48,850 nt of DNA from assembly GCA_946541955.1 (NCBI GenBank), contig CAMNJZ010000007.1, forward strand, positions 1-48,850, given 5' to 3'. Shown piece by piece: positions 8,972 to 17,213 of the stretch. Source of the stretch: an uncultured Lachnospiraceae bacterium (GTDB lineage Bacteria; Bacillota; Clostridia; Lachnospirales; Lachnospiraceae). The position numbers were made by a program, and so were the translations under genes. The first letter of the stretch is position 1; each line of letters starts with the position of its first letter. The notes under the pieces are model-generated. The model saw only the letters and a program-made list of their open reading frames with translations, was not told the origin of the DNA and did not search any database.

Positions 8972-9736
8972 ATGGTACGAGTACTTTTACATGGAAGCAA
9001 CGGACGGATGGGACACATGGTGTCCGACATTGCAAAGAAGGATGAACGGATCGAGATCGTGGCAGGCGTGGACGCCTTCGGCACCCCCTGCGGCGGCTAT
9101 CCCGTCTATGAGAGCCTGGAGCAGGTGCAGGAGGAGGCGGACGTAGTCATTGACTTTTCCACCGCCGCGGCCGTAGACGGCCTTCTGGACTACTGCGCAG
9201 AAAAGAATCTCCCCGTGGTCCTTTGCACCACCGGTCTGTCCGAGGCCCAGACGGCCCATATGCAGGAGACGGCAGGGAAGGTGGCGGTCCTTAAATCCGC
9301 CAACATGTCCCTGGGCGTCAACATGCTCATGGCCCTTTTAAAGCAGGCCGCGGCTCCTCTGGCCGCCGCCGGCTTTGACATCGAGATCGTGGAGAAGCAC
9401 CACAGAATGAAGCTGGATGCCCCCAGCGGCACGGCTCTTGCCCTGGCGGACGCTGCCAACAGCGCCCTGAACGGGGAATATGACTATGTATACGACCGGT
9501 CTGAGAGGCGTATGCAGCGCCCCGTCAGGGAGATCGGTATTTCCGCAGTCCGCGGCGGCACCATCGTGGGCGACCACGACGTGATCTTTGCAGGCGAGGA
9601 TGAGGTCATTACCTTCTCCCACAGAGCCTACAGCCGGGCCGTCTTTGCCAAGGGCGCTGCAGAGGCAGCCGCCTTCCTGGCAGGAAAGGCAGCGGGCATG
9701 TATTCCATGGGCGACGTCCTGGGACTGGACGCCTGA
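8972..9736 (+). CDS. dapB: 4-hydroxy-tetrahydrodipicolinate reductase
   Basis: Reduces the DapA product with NAD(P)H in the diaminopimelate/lysine pathway. The 254-aa protein has the N-terminal Rossmann loop HGSNGRMG, the CTTGLS strand, ANMSLGVNMLM, and the signature EIVEKHHRMKLDAPSGTAL with catalytic His-His and Lys. The C-terminus AAAFLAGKAAGMYSMGDVLGL is typical. It has an AGAAGGA ribosome site. It lies in an operon between dapA (14-base gap) and the HisA-type gene (9-base gap). Confidence 0.97.
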   Translation: MVRVLLHGSNGRMGHMVSDIAKKDERIEIVAGVDAFGTPCGGYPVYESLEQVQEEADVVIDFSTAAAVDGLLDYCAEKNLPVVLCTTGLSEAQTAHMQETAGKVAVLKSANMSLGVNMLMALLKQAAAPLAAAGFDIEIVEKHHRMKLDAPSGTALALADAANSALNGEYDYVYDRSERRMQRPVREIGISAVRGGTIVGDHDVIFAGEDEVITFSHRAYSRAVFAKGAAEAAAFLAGKAAGMYSMGDVLGLDA

Positions 9737-9745
9737 GGACAGTTT

Positions 9746-10540
9746 ATGAGAATCAGACCCTGCATTGATATTCATAACGGAAGCGTCAAGCAGATCGTAG
9801 GCAGCACCTTGAAGGATCAGGGTGCTGCTGTGTCTGTAAACTTTGTGGCAGACAGAGACGCTTCCTATTTTGCTTCCCTCTACAAAGAGAAGGGGCTTGG
9901 GGGAGGCCATATCATCCTCCTCAACAGCCGGCAGGAAAAGGAGGCCTATGCGGCGGACGTAAGGCAGGCCAGAGGGGCCCTTGCGGCCTTCCCCGGCGGC
10001 ATGCAGGTGGGCGGCGGCATCTCGCCCGAAACGGCAGAAGCCTGGCTCCTCTCCGGTGCCTCCCACGTGATCGTGACCTCCTACGTATTCCGGGAGGGAC
10101 AGCTCCATATGGGGCGCCTGGACGAGATGGTGCGGGCAGCGGGAAAAGACCGCCTGGTCCTGGACCTGTCCTGCAGAAGGTGCCCTGACGGGACCTACCG
10201 GGTTGTCACAGACCGCTGGCAGAAGTTCACGGACTTTGTCATCAGTCCGGAGAATCTCTCTGCCCTGTCCTCCTCCTGCGCGGAGTTTCTGATCCATGCG
10301 GCGGATGTGGAAGGGAAGCGGGGCGGCGTGGAAGGCCCCCTGATCGGGCTCCTGGGAAGCTGGCAGAAGGAGAGCGGCTTTCCAGTCACCTACGCAGGCG
10401 GCGTCCATGATCTGGAAGACCTGAGAGCCATCCGAAAGGCCTCGGACGGGTATCTGGACGTTACCGTGGGGAGCGCTTTGGACCTCTTTGGAGGAAGCCT
10501 TTCCCTGGACCAGCTGACAGCGGCCTGCGATCCTGACTAA
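9746..10540 (+). CDS. hisA: ProFAR isomerase of eukaryotic (His6) type
   Basis: Predicted phosphoribosylformimino-5-aminoimidazole carboxamide ribotide isomerase of histidine synthesis, a TIM-barrel enzyme. It matches the yeast/plant HIS6-type branch much better than ordinary bacterial HisA. As I recall yeast His6, shared blocks include CIDIHNG, VKQIVG-TL, LYK, LQVGGGI, VIVTS, KDRLVLDLSCR, a Trp-Gln-x-x-T-D segment, FLIHAADVEG and YAGG. The two catalytic aspartates are likely Asp8 (CID) and the Asp in VLDLSC. It follows dapB after 9 bases, away from any other his gene, and is closed by a terminator. Such eukaryotic-type HisA genes in bacteria suggest old horizontal transfer. The name is from memory, not a search. 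Confidence 0.85.
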   Translation: MRIRPCIDIHNGSVKQIVGSTLKDQGAAVSVNFVADRDASYFASLYKEKGLGGGHIILLNSRQEKEAYAADVRQARGALAAFPGGMQVGGGISPETAEAWLLSGASHVIVTSYVFREGQLHMGRLDEMVRAAGKDRLVLDLSCRRCPDGTYRVVTDRWQKFTDFVISPENLSALSSSCAEFLIHAADVEGKRGGVEGPLIGLLGSWQKESGFPVTYAGGVHDLEDLRAIRKASDGYLDVTVGSALDLFGGSLSLDQLTAACDPD

Positions 10541-10558
10541 GGATAGAAATAAGACATT

Positions 10559-10600
10559 AAAAAAGCATCAGACGCCTGTGCAGCGCTGATGCTTTTTTTA
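10559..10600. terminator. Bidirectional terminator after hisA-like gene and csp
   Basis: AAAAAGCATCAG pairs with CTGATGCTTTTT around a short loop and is followed by T-runs on both strands. It closes the dap/hisA operon on the plus strand and can serve the convergent cold-shock gene. Confidence 0.85.
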
Positions 10601-10663
10601 CCCTTTTTTGAAATTGTCGTTTGAAGCAGGCTCATCCCTGCAGTCTGCCAGTCTGGTCTTCGA

Positions 10664-10864
10664 TCAGAGCTTGGTCACGTTGACTGCCTGCGGTCCCTTT
10701 TCGCCCTGAATGACATCATATTCCACTTCCTGGCCTTCATCGAGGGTCTTGAAGCCCTCCATGTTCAGTCCGCTGTAGTGCACGAATACATCGCCGCCCT
10801 GATCATCGGAAATGAAACCATAGCCCTTCTGGTTGTTGAACCATTTGACTTTGCCCTTGTTCAT
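10664..10864 (-). CDS. cspA: CspA-family cold shock protein
   Basis: A 66-aa single OB-fold RNA chaperone that binds single-stranded nucleic acid. Both RNA-binding motifs are present (KGYGFI and VFVHY), as are the family N-terminus [10 protein letters not shown] and the C-terminus [10 protein letters not shown]. The ORF track extends upstream to 11026, but the ATG at 10864 has GGAGG nine bases before it and gives exactly the family length. It is transcribed alone from a promoter ~60-70 bases upstream. The cold-inducible csp genes of other bacteria use their 5' leader as a thermosensor, and whether this one does cannot be told from its sequence. Confidence 0.96.
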   Translation of the reverse strand: MNKGKVKWFNNQKGYGFISDDQGGDVFVHYSGLNMEGFKTLDEGQEVEYDVIQGEKGPQAVNVTKL

Positions 10865-10932
10865 AGTTACTACCTCCATAATACATGTAATGCACATTTT
10901 TGTGTTGACAAAATGACAAACACAGCATGAGT

Positions 10933-10961
10933 AAAATAACATAAATTTGACAGAAAGTAAA
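10933..10961 (-). promoter_or_regulatory. Promoter of the cold-shock gene
   Basis: On the minus strand TTTACT is followed by a 17-bp spacer and TATTTT. The predicted leader is ~60 bases before the csp start codon. Confidence 0.5.
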
Positions 10962-11066
10962 GTATTTGCCCATGAAATCGTTCTCAAAATCCTGGAATTA
11001 GTTGTTTTCGAACATAACATATCCACTATCTCCGGAAGGGAAGTAACATATCGCTTGCGACACAGA

Positions 11067-11097
11067 CTTTACAGTGTTAAACTATTATATAGTAAAG
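11067..11097 (+). promoter_or_regulatory. Inverted repeat in the yerC promoter region
   Basis: CTTTAC (11067-11072) and GTAAAG (11092-11097) form outer arms around an inner ACTAT/ATAGT repeat (11081-11093). A weak promoter TTGCGA-17-TAAACT (11055-11083) overlaps it. The position suits an operator, perhaps an autoregulatory site for the YerC/TrpR-like product. This is inference. Confidence 0.4.
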
Positions 11098-11132
11098 CGG
11101 TAAATTGAGACCGTCATACAGGGAGGGTATCC

Positions 11133-11459
11133 ATGAACAAAAAAATCAGGACCGACGCAGTCAGGCATCTATTTGAGGCGATTCTTACATTGGAAACAGA
11201 GGAGGAATGCTTTTCCTTTTTTGAAGATCTCTGTACCGTCAATGAGCTGCTTTCCATTTCTCAGAGGTTCGAGGTGGCGACCATGCTCAGAAACCGCGAT
11301 ACCTATCTGAAGATCGCCGAAAAGACCGGAGCGTCCACTGCAACGATCAGCCGGGTCAACAGGTCCCTCAATTACGGGGACGACGGCTATGAGCTGGTCT
11401 TTGCCAGGATGAAATCCATGCAGGAGACGCTGGAAAAGGACCAGGAGGAAGACCAGTAA
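11133..11459 (+). CDS. yerC: YerC/YecD family TrpR-like DNA-binding protein
   Basis: A 108-aa helical protein related to the Trp repressor. The N-terminal helices (RHLFEAILTLETEEECFSFFEDLCT) are followed by the core VNELLSISQRFEVATMLRNRDTYLKIAEKTGASTATISRVNRSL, which holds the helix-turn-helix. Family members are small transcriptional regulators found widely in Firmicutes, and their ligands are poorly known. It has a strong GGGAGG ribosome site. It is followed by its own strong terminator, so it is monocistronic. It lies just upstream of the hom-lysC group, so regulation of aspartate-family genes is possible but not shown. Confidence 0.9.
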   Translation: MNKKIRTDAVRHLFEAILTLETEEECFSFFEDLCTVNELLSISQRFEVATMLRNRDTYLKIAEKTGASTATISRVNRSLNYGDDGYELVFARMKSMQETLEKDQEEDQ

Positions 11460-11496
11460 GGCACGCCTTCCGGGTCCCAATACGCTGCAGCCCATG

Positions 11497-11528
11497 GGAA
11501 GAACTGCGCAGGCAGTTCTTCCTTTTTT
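11497..11528 (+). terminator. Terminator after yerC
   Basis: A perfect 11-bp stem GGAAGAACTGC/GCAGTTCTTCC with a 4-nt loop is followed by TTTTTT. A ~60-bp pyrimidine-rich tract with more T-runs follows it, up to about 11584. Confidence 0.92.
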
Positions 11529-11653
11529 CTGCTTTTTTCTTTTTTCTGCCAGGTGCCTCTTATGTTTCTTCTGCTGCCTTTCTGCCCTGAGACCGGCCGC
11601 CATGGGGCCCCAAGCAGTCCCCGATCTGTCTGTACTAAAAAGCAGAAAAAAAC

Positions 11654-11682
11654 TTGCAATGCACCGTCTGCGGTGTTAATAT
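11654..11682 (+). promoter_or_regulatory. Promoter of pheB-hom-lysC with a palindrome in the spacer
   Basis: TTGCAA, exactly 17 bp, then TAATAT. The spacer contains a perfect inverted repeat CACCG-TCTG-CGGTG (11662-11675), well placed for a repressor to block RNA polymerase. Confidence 0.65.
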
Positions 11683-11722
11683 ATCTTTCGTCAACGCACA
11701 AATGTCCGCAAGGTAAAGACAA

Positions 11723-12169
11723 ATGACAGACAGCTCGAATGAATTTTACATAGTCCGGAAGAAGGCCGTGCCTGAGATCCTCCGGAAGGTGGTAGAAGTG
11801 AATAAGATCCTTGCTTCGGGCAGGGCCAGAACGGTCAATGAAGCGGTGGACCAGGTCGGGATCAGCAGGAGTTCCTACTATAAGTTCAAGGACGATATCG
11901 TGGAATTCCATGATTCTCTGGCAGGCACGACGGTCACGCTCTTTTGCGAGATCAATGATGAAACGGGTCTGCTCTCCGAGGTGCTCAAGGTGTTTGCAGA
12001 CTGCAGGGCCAATATCCTGACCATTCATCAGAGTATCCCCCTCAACGGAGTCGCCGGCATTACGGTCTCCATCCAGATCTCCCAGTCTACAGACCGGGTG
12101 GAAGTGATCATTGAGAGGCTCTCTGAGATCGAGGGCGTGAAGAAGGTAAGAATAACAGGCCGCGCCTAG
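11723..12169 (+). CDS. pheB: UPF0735 ACT-domain protein PheB
   Basis: A small (148 aa) protein with an N-terminal helical segment containing a helix-turn-helix-like ARTVNEAVDQVGISRSSYYKFKDDI and a C-terminal ACT domain (TVTLFCEINDETGLLSEVLKVFADCRANILTIHQSIP). ACT domains usually bind an amino acid. The family has been named PheB, but I know of no established enzymatic activity. It lies 32 bases before hom and shares its promoter. This suggests a role as an amino-acid sensor for the homoserine/aspartokinase operon, which is inference. The ribosome site is weak (AAGG, ten bases before ATG). Confidence 0.88.
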   Translation: MTDSSNEFYIVRKKAVPEILRKVVEVNKILASGRARTVNEAVDQVGISRSSYYKFKDDIVEFHDSLAGTTVTLFCEINDETGLLSEVLKVFADCRANILTIHQSIPLNGVAGITVSIQISQSTDRVEVIIERLSEIEGVKKVRITGRA

Positions 12170-12201
12170 GCGCAGCCTGATGACAGAAAGGAAGTAAAAC
12201 T

Positions 12202-13422
12202 ATGATACAGATCGCAGTGCTCGGATTCGGTACCGTCGGCAGCGGCGTTGTAGAGCTGATCGACAAAAACCAGGACGTGATCCGGTCCAGATTTCCCGAA
12301 GGCATTCATGTGAAGTATATCCTTGATATCCGTGAATTCCCGGACAGTCCCTATGCGGACAGGATCGTACACGACATGAAGGTCATCCTGGAGGATCCCG
12401 AGATCGCCATCGTCTGCGAGACCATGGGCGGCAAGGAACCGGCCTACAGCTTCAGCAGGGCGGCCCTGGAGAAGGGCAAGAGCGTCTGTACCTCCAACAA
12501 GGAGCTGGTGGCGGCCTATGGCCCCGCTCTGATCCAGACGGCGGCAGACCACAACTGCTCCTATATGTTTGAAGCCAGCGTGGGCGGCGGCATCCCCGTG
12601 ATCCGGCCCCTGCTTTCCGCCCTGACCCAGGAAAAGATCACATCCATTCTGGGCATCCTGAACGGCACCACCAACTATATCATGACCCGGATGGAAAACG
12701 AGGGCATGAGCTTTGAGGACGTGCTGAAGATCGCCCAGGAGAAGGGCTATGCGGAGCGCAATCCCGAAGCCGATGTGGAAGGCCACGACGCCTGCCGCAA
12801 GATCGCCATTTTGTCCTCCCTGGTCACCGGCAAAACGGTCCGCTATGAGGACATTCCCTGCGAGGGCATCAGCAAAATCACCACCGAGGATATGAAGTAC
12901 GCCCGCGCCATGCATATGGCGGTCAGGCTCCTTGGCATGAGCAGGCAGACCGAGAACGGCGCCGTCTATGTCCGGACCGCTCCCTTCCTGGTCCCCGAGG
13001 AGCACCCCCTTCACAATGTATCCGGCGTTTTCAACGCGGTCTTCGTCCATGGCAACATGGTCGACAATCTGATGTTCTACGGCCGGGGCGCCGGAAAGCT
13101 GCCCACAGCCAGCGCCGTAACGGCAGACGTGCTGGAATGCGCAAGAAATATCGGAAGGCACGTACCGGTCAAGTGGAGCGATGAGGTCCTGCAGCTCTCC
13201 GATCCTAAGAGCGAGAGCAGGCAGTTCTTTGTCCGTGTCGACGCCGCCGAGAAGGACCTGGCCCTTTCCCTCTTTAAGGCAGCCCAGGAGGTCCGGGCCG
13301 AAGGCCTCGAGGGCGAGTTCGCCTTTGTTACCGAGGAACAGACAGAAGCGGAATTCGAAAGAAAGGCCGCCAGCCTTTCCACTCTTAAAAACAGGATCCG
13401 TCTGCTGGATCTTGAAAAATAA
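12202..13422 (+). CDS. hom: Homoserine dehydrogenase
   Basis: Reduces aspartate semialdehyde to homoserine, the branch point to threonine and methionine. The N-terminal Rossmann fold carries GFGTVGSGV. Next come CTSNKELVA, ASVGGGIPVIRPL and the signature GILNGTTNYIMTRM, with the catalytic region GYAERNPEADVEGHDACRKIAIL. The C-terminal ~60 residues (FFVRVDAAEKDLALSLF...) look like a short ACT-type regulatory end, giving 406 aa, a typical clostridial length. The ribosome site is GAAAGGAAG. It lies between pheB and lysC, so the two enzymes that bracket aspartate semialdehyde are made together. Confidence 0.97.
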   Translation: MIQIAVLGFGTVGSGVVELIDKNQDVIRSRFPEGIHVKYILDIREFPDSPYADRIVHDMKVILEDPEIAIVCETMGGKEPAYSFSRAALEKGKSVCTSNKELVAAYGPALIQTAADHNCSYMFEASVGGGIPVIRPLLSALTQEKITSILGILNGTTNYIMTRMENEGMSFEDVLKIAQEKGYAERNPEADVEGHDACRKIAILSSLVTGKTVRYEDIPCEGISKITTEDMKYARAMHMAVRLLGMSRQTENGAVYVRTAPFLVPEEHPLHNVSGVFNAVFVHGNMVDNLMFYGRGAGKLPTASAVTADVLECARNIGRHVPVKWSDEVLQLSDPKSESRQFFVRVDAAEKDLALSLFKAAQEVRAEGLEGEFAFVTEEQTEAEFERKAASLSTLKNRIRLLDLEK

Positions 13423-13447
13423 TCAGTCATTACGAGGTTAGGAAATT

Positions 13448-14770
13448 TTGAAAAAGGTAGTTAAATTCGGCGGCAGCTCTCTGGCTGACGCCGTGCAGTT
13501 CAAAAAAGTAGGAGACATCATCAGAGCCGACGCATCCCGCGTCTACGTCGTTCCCTCAGCCCCCGGCAAGCGCTTTAAAAAGGACATCAAGGTCACAGAC
13601 CTCCTTTACAGGATGTTCCACCAGGCCGAGGAGGGAAGCGACTTTTCCCAGACCCTGGACGAGATCAAGGGCAGATACAACGAAATCATTGCCGGTCTGG
13701 AGCTGGAGGACTTCTCTCTGGATGCGGAATTCGATCTGATCGAAAAGACCATGCAGGAAGCCCCCACCGCAGACTATGCGGCTTCCAGGGGCGAGTACCT
13801 GAACGGCAGGATCATGGCCAGATACCTGGGCTATGAGTTCATCGACGCAGCAGAGGTCATCTTCTTTGACGAGCAGGGGGCCCTCCTTGCGGAAAAGACC
13901 AAGCAGGTCATGCGCGAGCGCCTGGAGCATACCCCCAAGGCGGTCATTCCCGGCTTCTACGGCCAGGGCGCAGACGGCAGGGTCAAGACCTTCTCCCGGG
14001 GCGGATCCGATATCACAGGCTCCATCGTGGCAGGCGCCTGCAAGGCCGACGTCTATGAAAACTGGACCGACGTTTCCGGCTTTATGGTGGCCGATCCCCG
14101 CATCATCAACAATCCTGTCCGGATCGAGACCATTACCTACAGAGAGCTGAGGGAGCTGTCCTATATGGGTGCCTCCGTTCTCCACGAGGACGCCATCTTC
14201 CCGGTCCGGAGCGAGGGCATTCCCATCAACATCCGCAATACCAACGAGCCCGAGGCGGACGGCACCTGGATCGTGGAAAGCACCTGCCAGAAATCCGGCT
14301 ATGTCATCACCGGCATCGCAGGCAAGAAGGGCTTCTGCACCGTTCTGATCAACAAGGCCATGATGAACTCCGAGGTGGGCTTTGGCCGCAAGGTCCTCCA
14401 GGCCTTCGAGGACAGCGGGATCTCCTTCGAGCACATGCCCTCCGGCATCGATACCATGACCATAGTGGTCCATGAGGATGAGTTCATCCACAAGGAGCAG
14501 CGGGTCGTTTCCGCCATCCACAGATATGCAAGTCCCGATTCCATCGAGATCGAATCCGATCTGGCCCTGATCGCCGTCGTGGGCAGGGGGATGAAATCCA
14601 TGCGGGGCACAGCCGGCCGGATCTTCTCCGCCCTGGCCCACGCCCATGTCAACGTCCGTATGATCGACCAGGGGTCTTCCGAGCTCAACATCATCATCGG
14701 CGTGGAAAACCATGATTTCGAGGCTGCCGTCAAGGCCATCTACGATATGTTCGTCCTGACCCAGCTCTAA
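13448..14770 (+). CDS. lysC: Aspartate kinase
   Basis: Phosphorylates aspartate, the entry to lysine, threonine and methionine synthesis. The N-terminus VVKFGGSSLAD is the kinase signature. FSRGGSDITGSIVAGACKADVYENWTDVSG and ASVLHEDAIFPV are also typical, and two C-terminal ACT modules (from about residue 285) end in LAHAHVNVRMIDQGSSELNIIIGV, so feedback control by amino acids is expected. Translation starts at a TTG (13448) four bases after TAGGA. No ATG fits. The length is 440 aa. It lies 25 bases after hom and is followed by a strong terminator. Confidence 0.96.
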   Translation: MKKVVKFGGSSLADAVQFKKVGDIIRADASRVYVVPSAPGKRFKKDIKVTDLLYRMFHQAEEGSDFSQTLDEIKGRYNEIIAGLELEDFSLDAEFDLIEKTMQEAPTADYAASRGEYLNGRIMARYLGYEFIDAAEVIFFDEQGALLAEKTKQVMRERLEHTPKAVIPGFYGQGADGRVKTFSRGGSDITGSIVAGACKADVYENWTDVSGFMVADPRIINNPVRIETITYRELRELSYMGASVLHEDAIFPVRSEGIPINIRNTNEPEADGTWIVESTCQKSGYVITGIAGKKGFCTVLINKAMMNSEVGFGRKVLQAFEDSGISFEHMPSGIDTMTIVVHEDEFIHKEQRVVSAIHRYASPDSIEIESDLALIAVVGRGMKSMRGTAGRIFSALAHAHVNVRMIDQGSSELNIIIGVENHDFEAAVKAIYDMFVLTQL

Positions 14771-14823
14771 AAATCTTTTGGCATTTTTTACAAAAATAAG
14801 CCCCTTTTGCAGGGAAATTTCTG

Positions 14824-14858
14824 ATGCAGGCGTCGAAAACGGCGCTTGCATTTGTTTT
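14824..14858 (+). terminator. Terminator after lysC
   Basis: A 12-bp stem ATGCAGGCGTCG/CGGCGCTTGCAT (two G-U pairs) with an AAAA loop, then TTGTTTTTG. The -35 box of the next promoter lies in the descending arm. Confidence 0.85.
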
Positions 14859-14874
14859 TGTTCTGAGATACTAT
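14846..14874 (+). promoter_or_regulatory. Promoter overlapping the lysC terminator
   Basis: TTGCAT, 17 bp and TACTAT. The -35 hexamer is part of the terminator stem, so the two signals are merged into ~50 bp. It would drive the small membrane protein gene. Confidence 0.55.
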
Positions 14875-14886
14875 ATTAAAAATATT

Positions 14887-14940
14887 CAGACAACAGCCGG
14901 GCGGGTCCCCAAAAAAAGCGAAGGGCTTTTTGCCTGTCTG
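14887..14940 (+). promoter_or_regulatory. Structured 5' leader before the 170-aa membrane protein
   Basis: CAGACA (14887-14892) pairs with TGTCTG (14935-14940) as a closing stem. Inside it AAAAAGC/GCTTTTT (14913-14931) forms a hairpin. It does not match a riboswitch class I know. The ribosome site GGAGG lies ~18 bases after it. Confidence 0.4.
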
Positions 14941-14971
14941 GAAAACATGTACTTTACCGGAGGATAGAACA

Positions 14972-15484
14972 TTGGACACTGGTGTACTGGAAATTGTTGT
15001 AAATAAGAAGACTGACACGCTGCTGAAGATTATGAGGGTTCTCACGATCGTTCTTGCAGTGTGTTTTGTTATAGGCGGCTTTTTGATCGGCGCCATGATC
15101 GTGGGACTGATCCTGGGCGTGGCCTGCGGCATCGCCGCCTACTTTGTATGGCTGAACAACGTCGTGGATTATGAATATGTCTATGTGGAGAAGGAGCTGC
15201 GGATCGCCAAGATCCTGCAGAAGGAAAAGCGCAAGGAGCTGGTTTCCTATCCCCTGGACAAGATCGAGATCCTGGTACCCTCCAAATCCTGGCGTCTGGA
15301 TCCCTATAAGGGACGCCAGATGGAGACGGCCGATTATTCCTCCGGCTATGAAGACAGGATGGAATATCAGTACACCCTGATTACGGACAACAAGAAGATC
15401 CTTCTGGAGCTGGAGGGAGAGGATGCAGACAGGCTTCTGACCACCATCCGTACCTTTGCGCCCCGCAGCGTCTACAGAGACTGA
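14972..15484 (+). CDS. Small membrane protein of unknown function (DUF6106-like)
   Basis: 170 aa beginning at a TTG (14972), eight bases after GGAGG. The longer frame from 14930 runs through the structured leader. After a short N-terminal segment (TGVLEIVVNKKTD) come two close hydrophobic stretches (about residues 17-35 and 37-60). A cytosolic ~110-residue domain follows, rich in beta strands and charged residues (YEYVYVEKELRIAKILQKEKRKELVSYPLDKIEIL), somewhat like bacterial PH-type membrane domains. It resembles an uncharacterised Lachnospiraceae family that I believe is DUF6106. I do not know its function. It sits alone between lysC and guaB with its own promoter. Confidence 0.7.
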   Translation: MDTGVLEIVVNKKTDTLLKIMRVLTIVLAVCFVIGGFLIGAMIVGLILGVACGIAAYFVWLNNVVDYEYVYVEKELRIAKILQKEKRKELVSYPLDKIEILVPSKSWRLDPYKGRQMETADYSSGYEDRMEYQYTLITDNKKILLELEGEDADRLLTTIRTFAPRSVYRD

Positions 15485-15548
15485 TCAGGACAGGCAGCAG
15501 AAAATGCCAGGTTTTACAGGCCGGGCTTTTTTATACAGATATAGGTAA

Positions 15549-17045
<1,497 letters not shown>

Positions 17046-17074
17046 TGCGGACTCCAAAAATATAAGAGTGACAA

Positions 17075-17111
17075 CAGATGGGTTTGATGATAGAATGATT
17101 TGGACCATCTG
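17075..17111 (+). repeat. Inverted repeat between guaB and glnS
   Basis: CAGATGG (17075-17081) and CCATCTG (17105-17111) are perfect 7-bp arms with a 23-nt loop, just before the terminator hairpin. It could be an RNA stem or an operator. There is no T-box sequence here despite the tRNA synthetase gene downstream. Confidence 0.4.
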
Positions 17112-17118
17112 AAGAAAT

Positions 17119-17164
17119 CTGCCCGAAACAGCTTCAGGTCATCTGGGGCATTTCGGGCAGTTTT
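17119..17164 (+). terminator. Terminator between guaB and glnS
   Basis: A perfect 10-bp stem CTGCCCGAAA/TTTCGGGCAG with a large 22-nt loop, then TTTT. It could end guaB transcription or act as an attenuator for glnS. Confidence 0.7.
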
Positions 17165-17213
17165 CAGATTATAAAAATAATGTCGGAAAAGACACCATAA
17201 GTGAGGAACTGAT

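Noticed and set aside
10865-11026. 54-residue N-terminal extension of the cold-shock protein
   Set aside because: It overlaps the csp promoter and leader. The ATG at 10864 has a strong ribosome site and gives the exact family length.
17046-17213. T-box riboswitch upstream of glnS
   Set aside because: The gap has a terminator hairpin but lacks the conserved T-box AGGGTGGNACCGCG sequence and is too short for a specifier domain.
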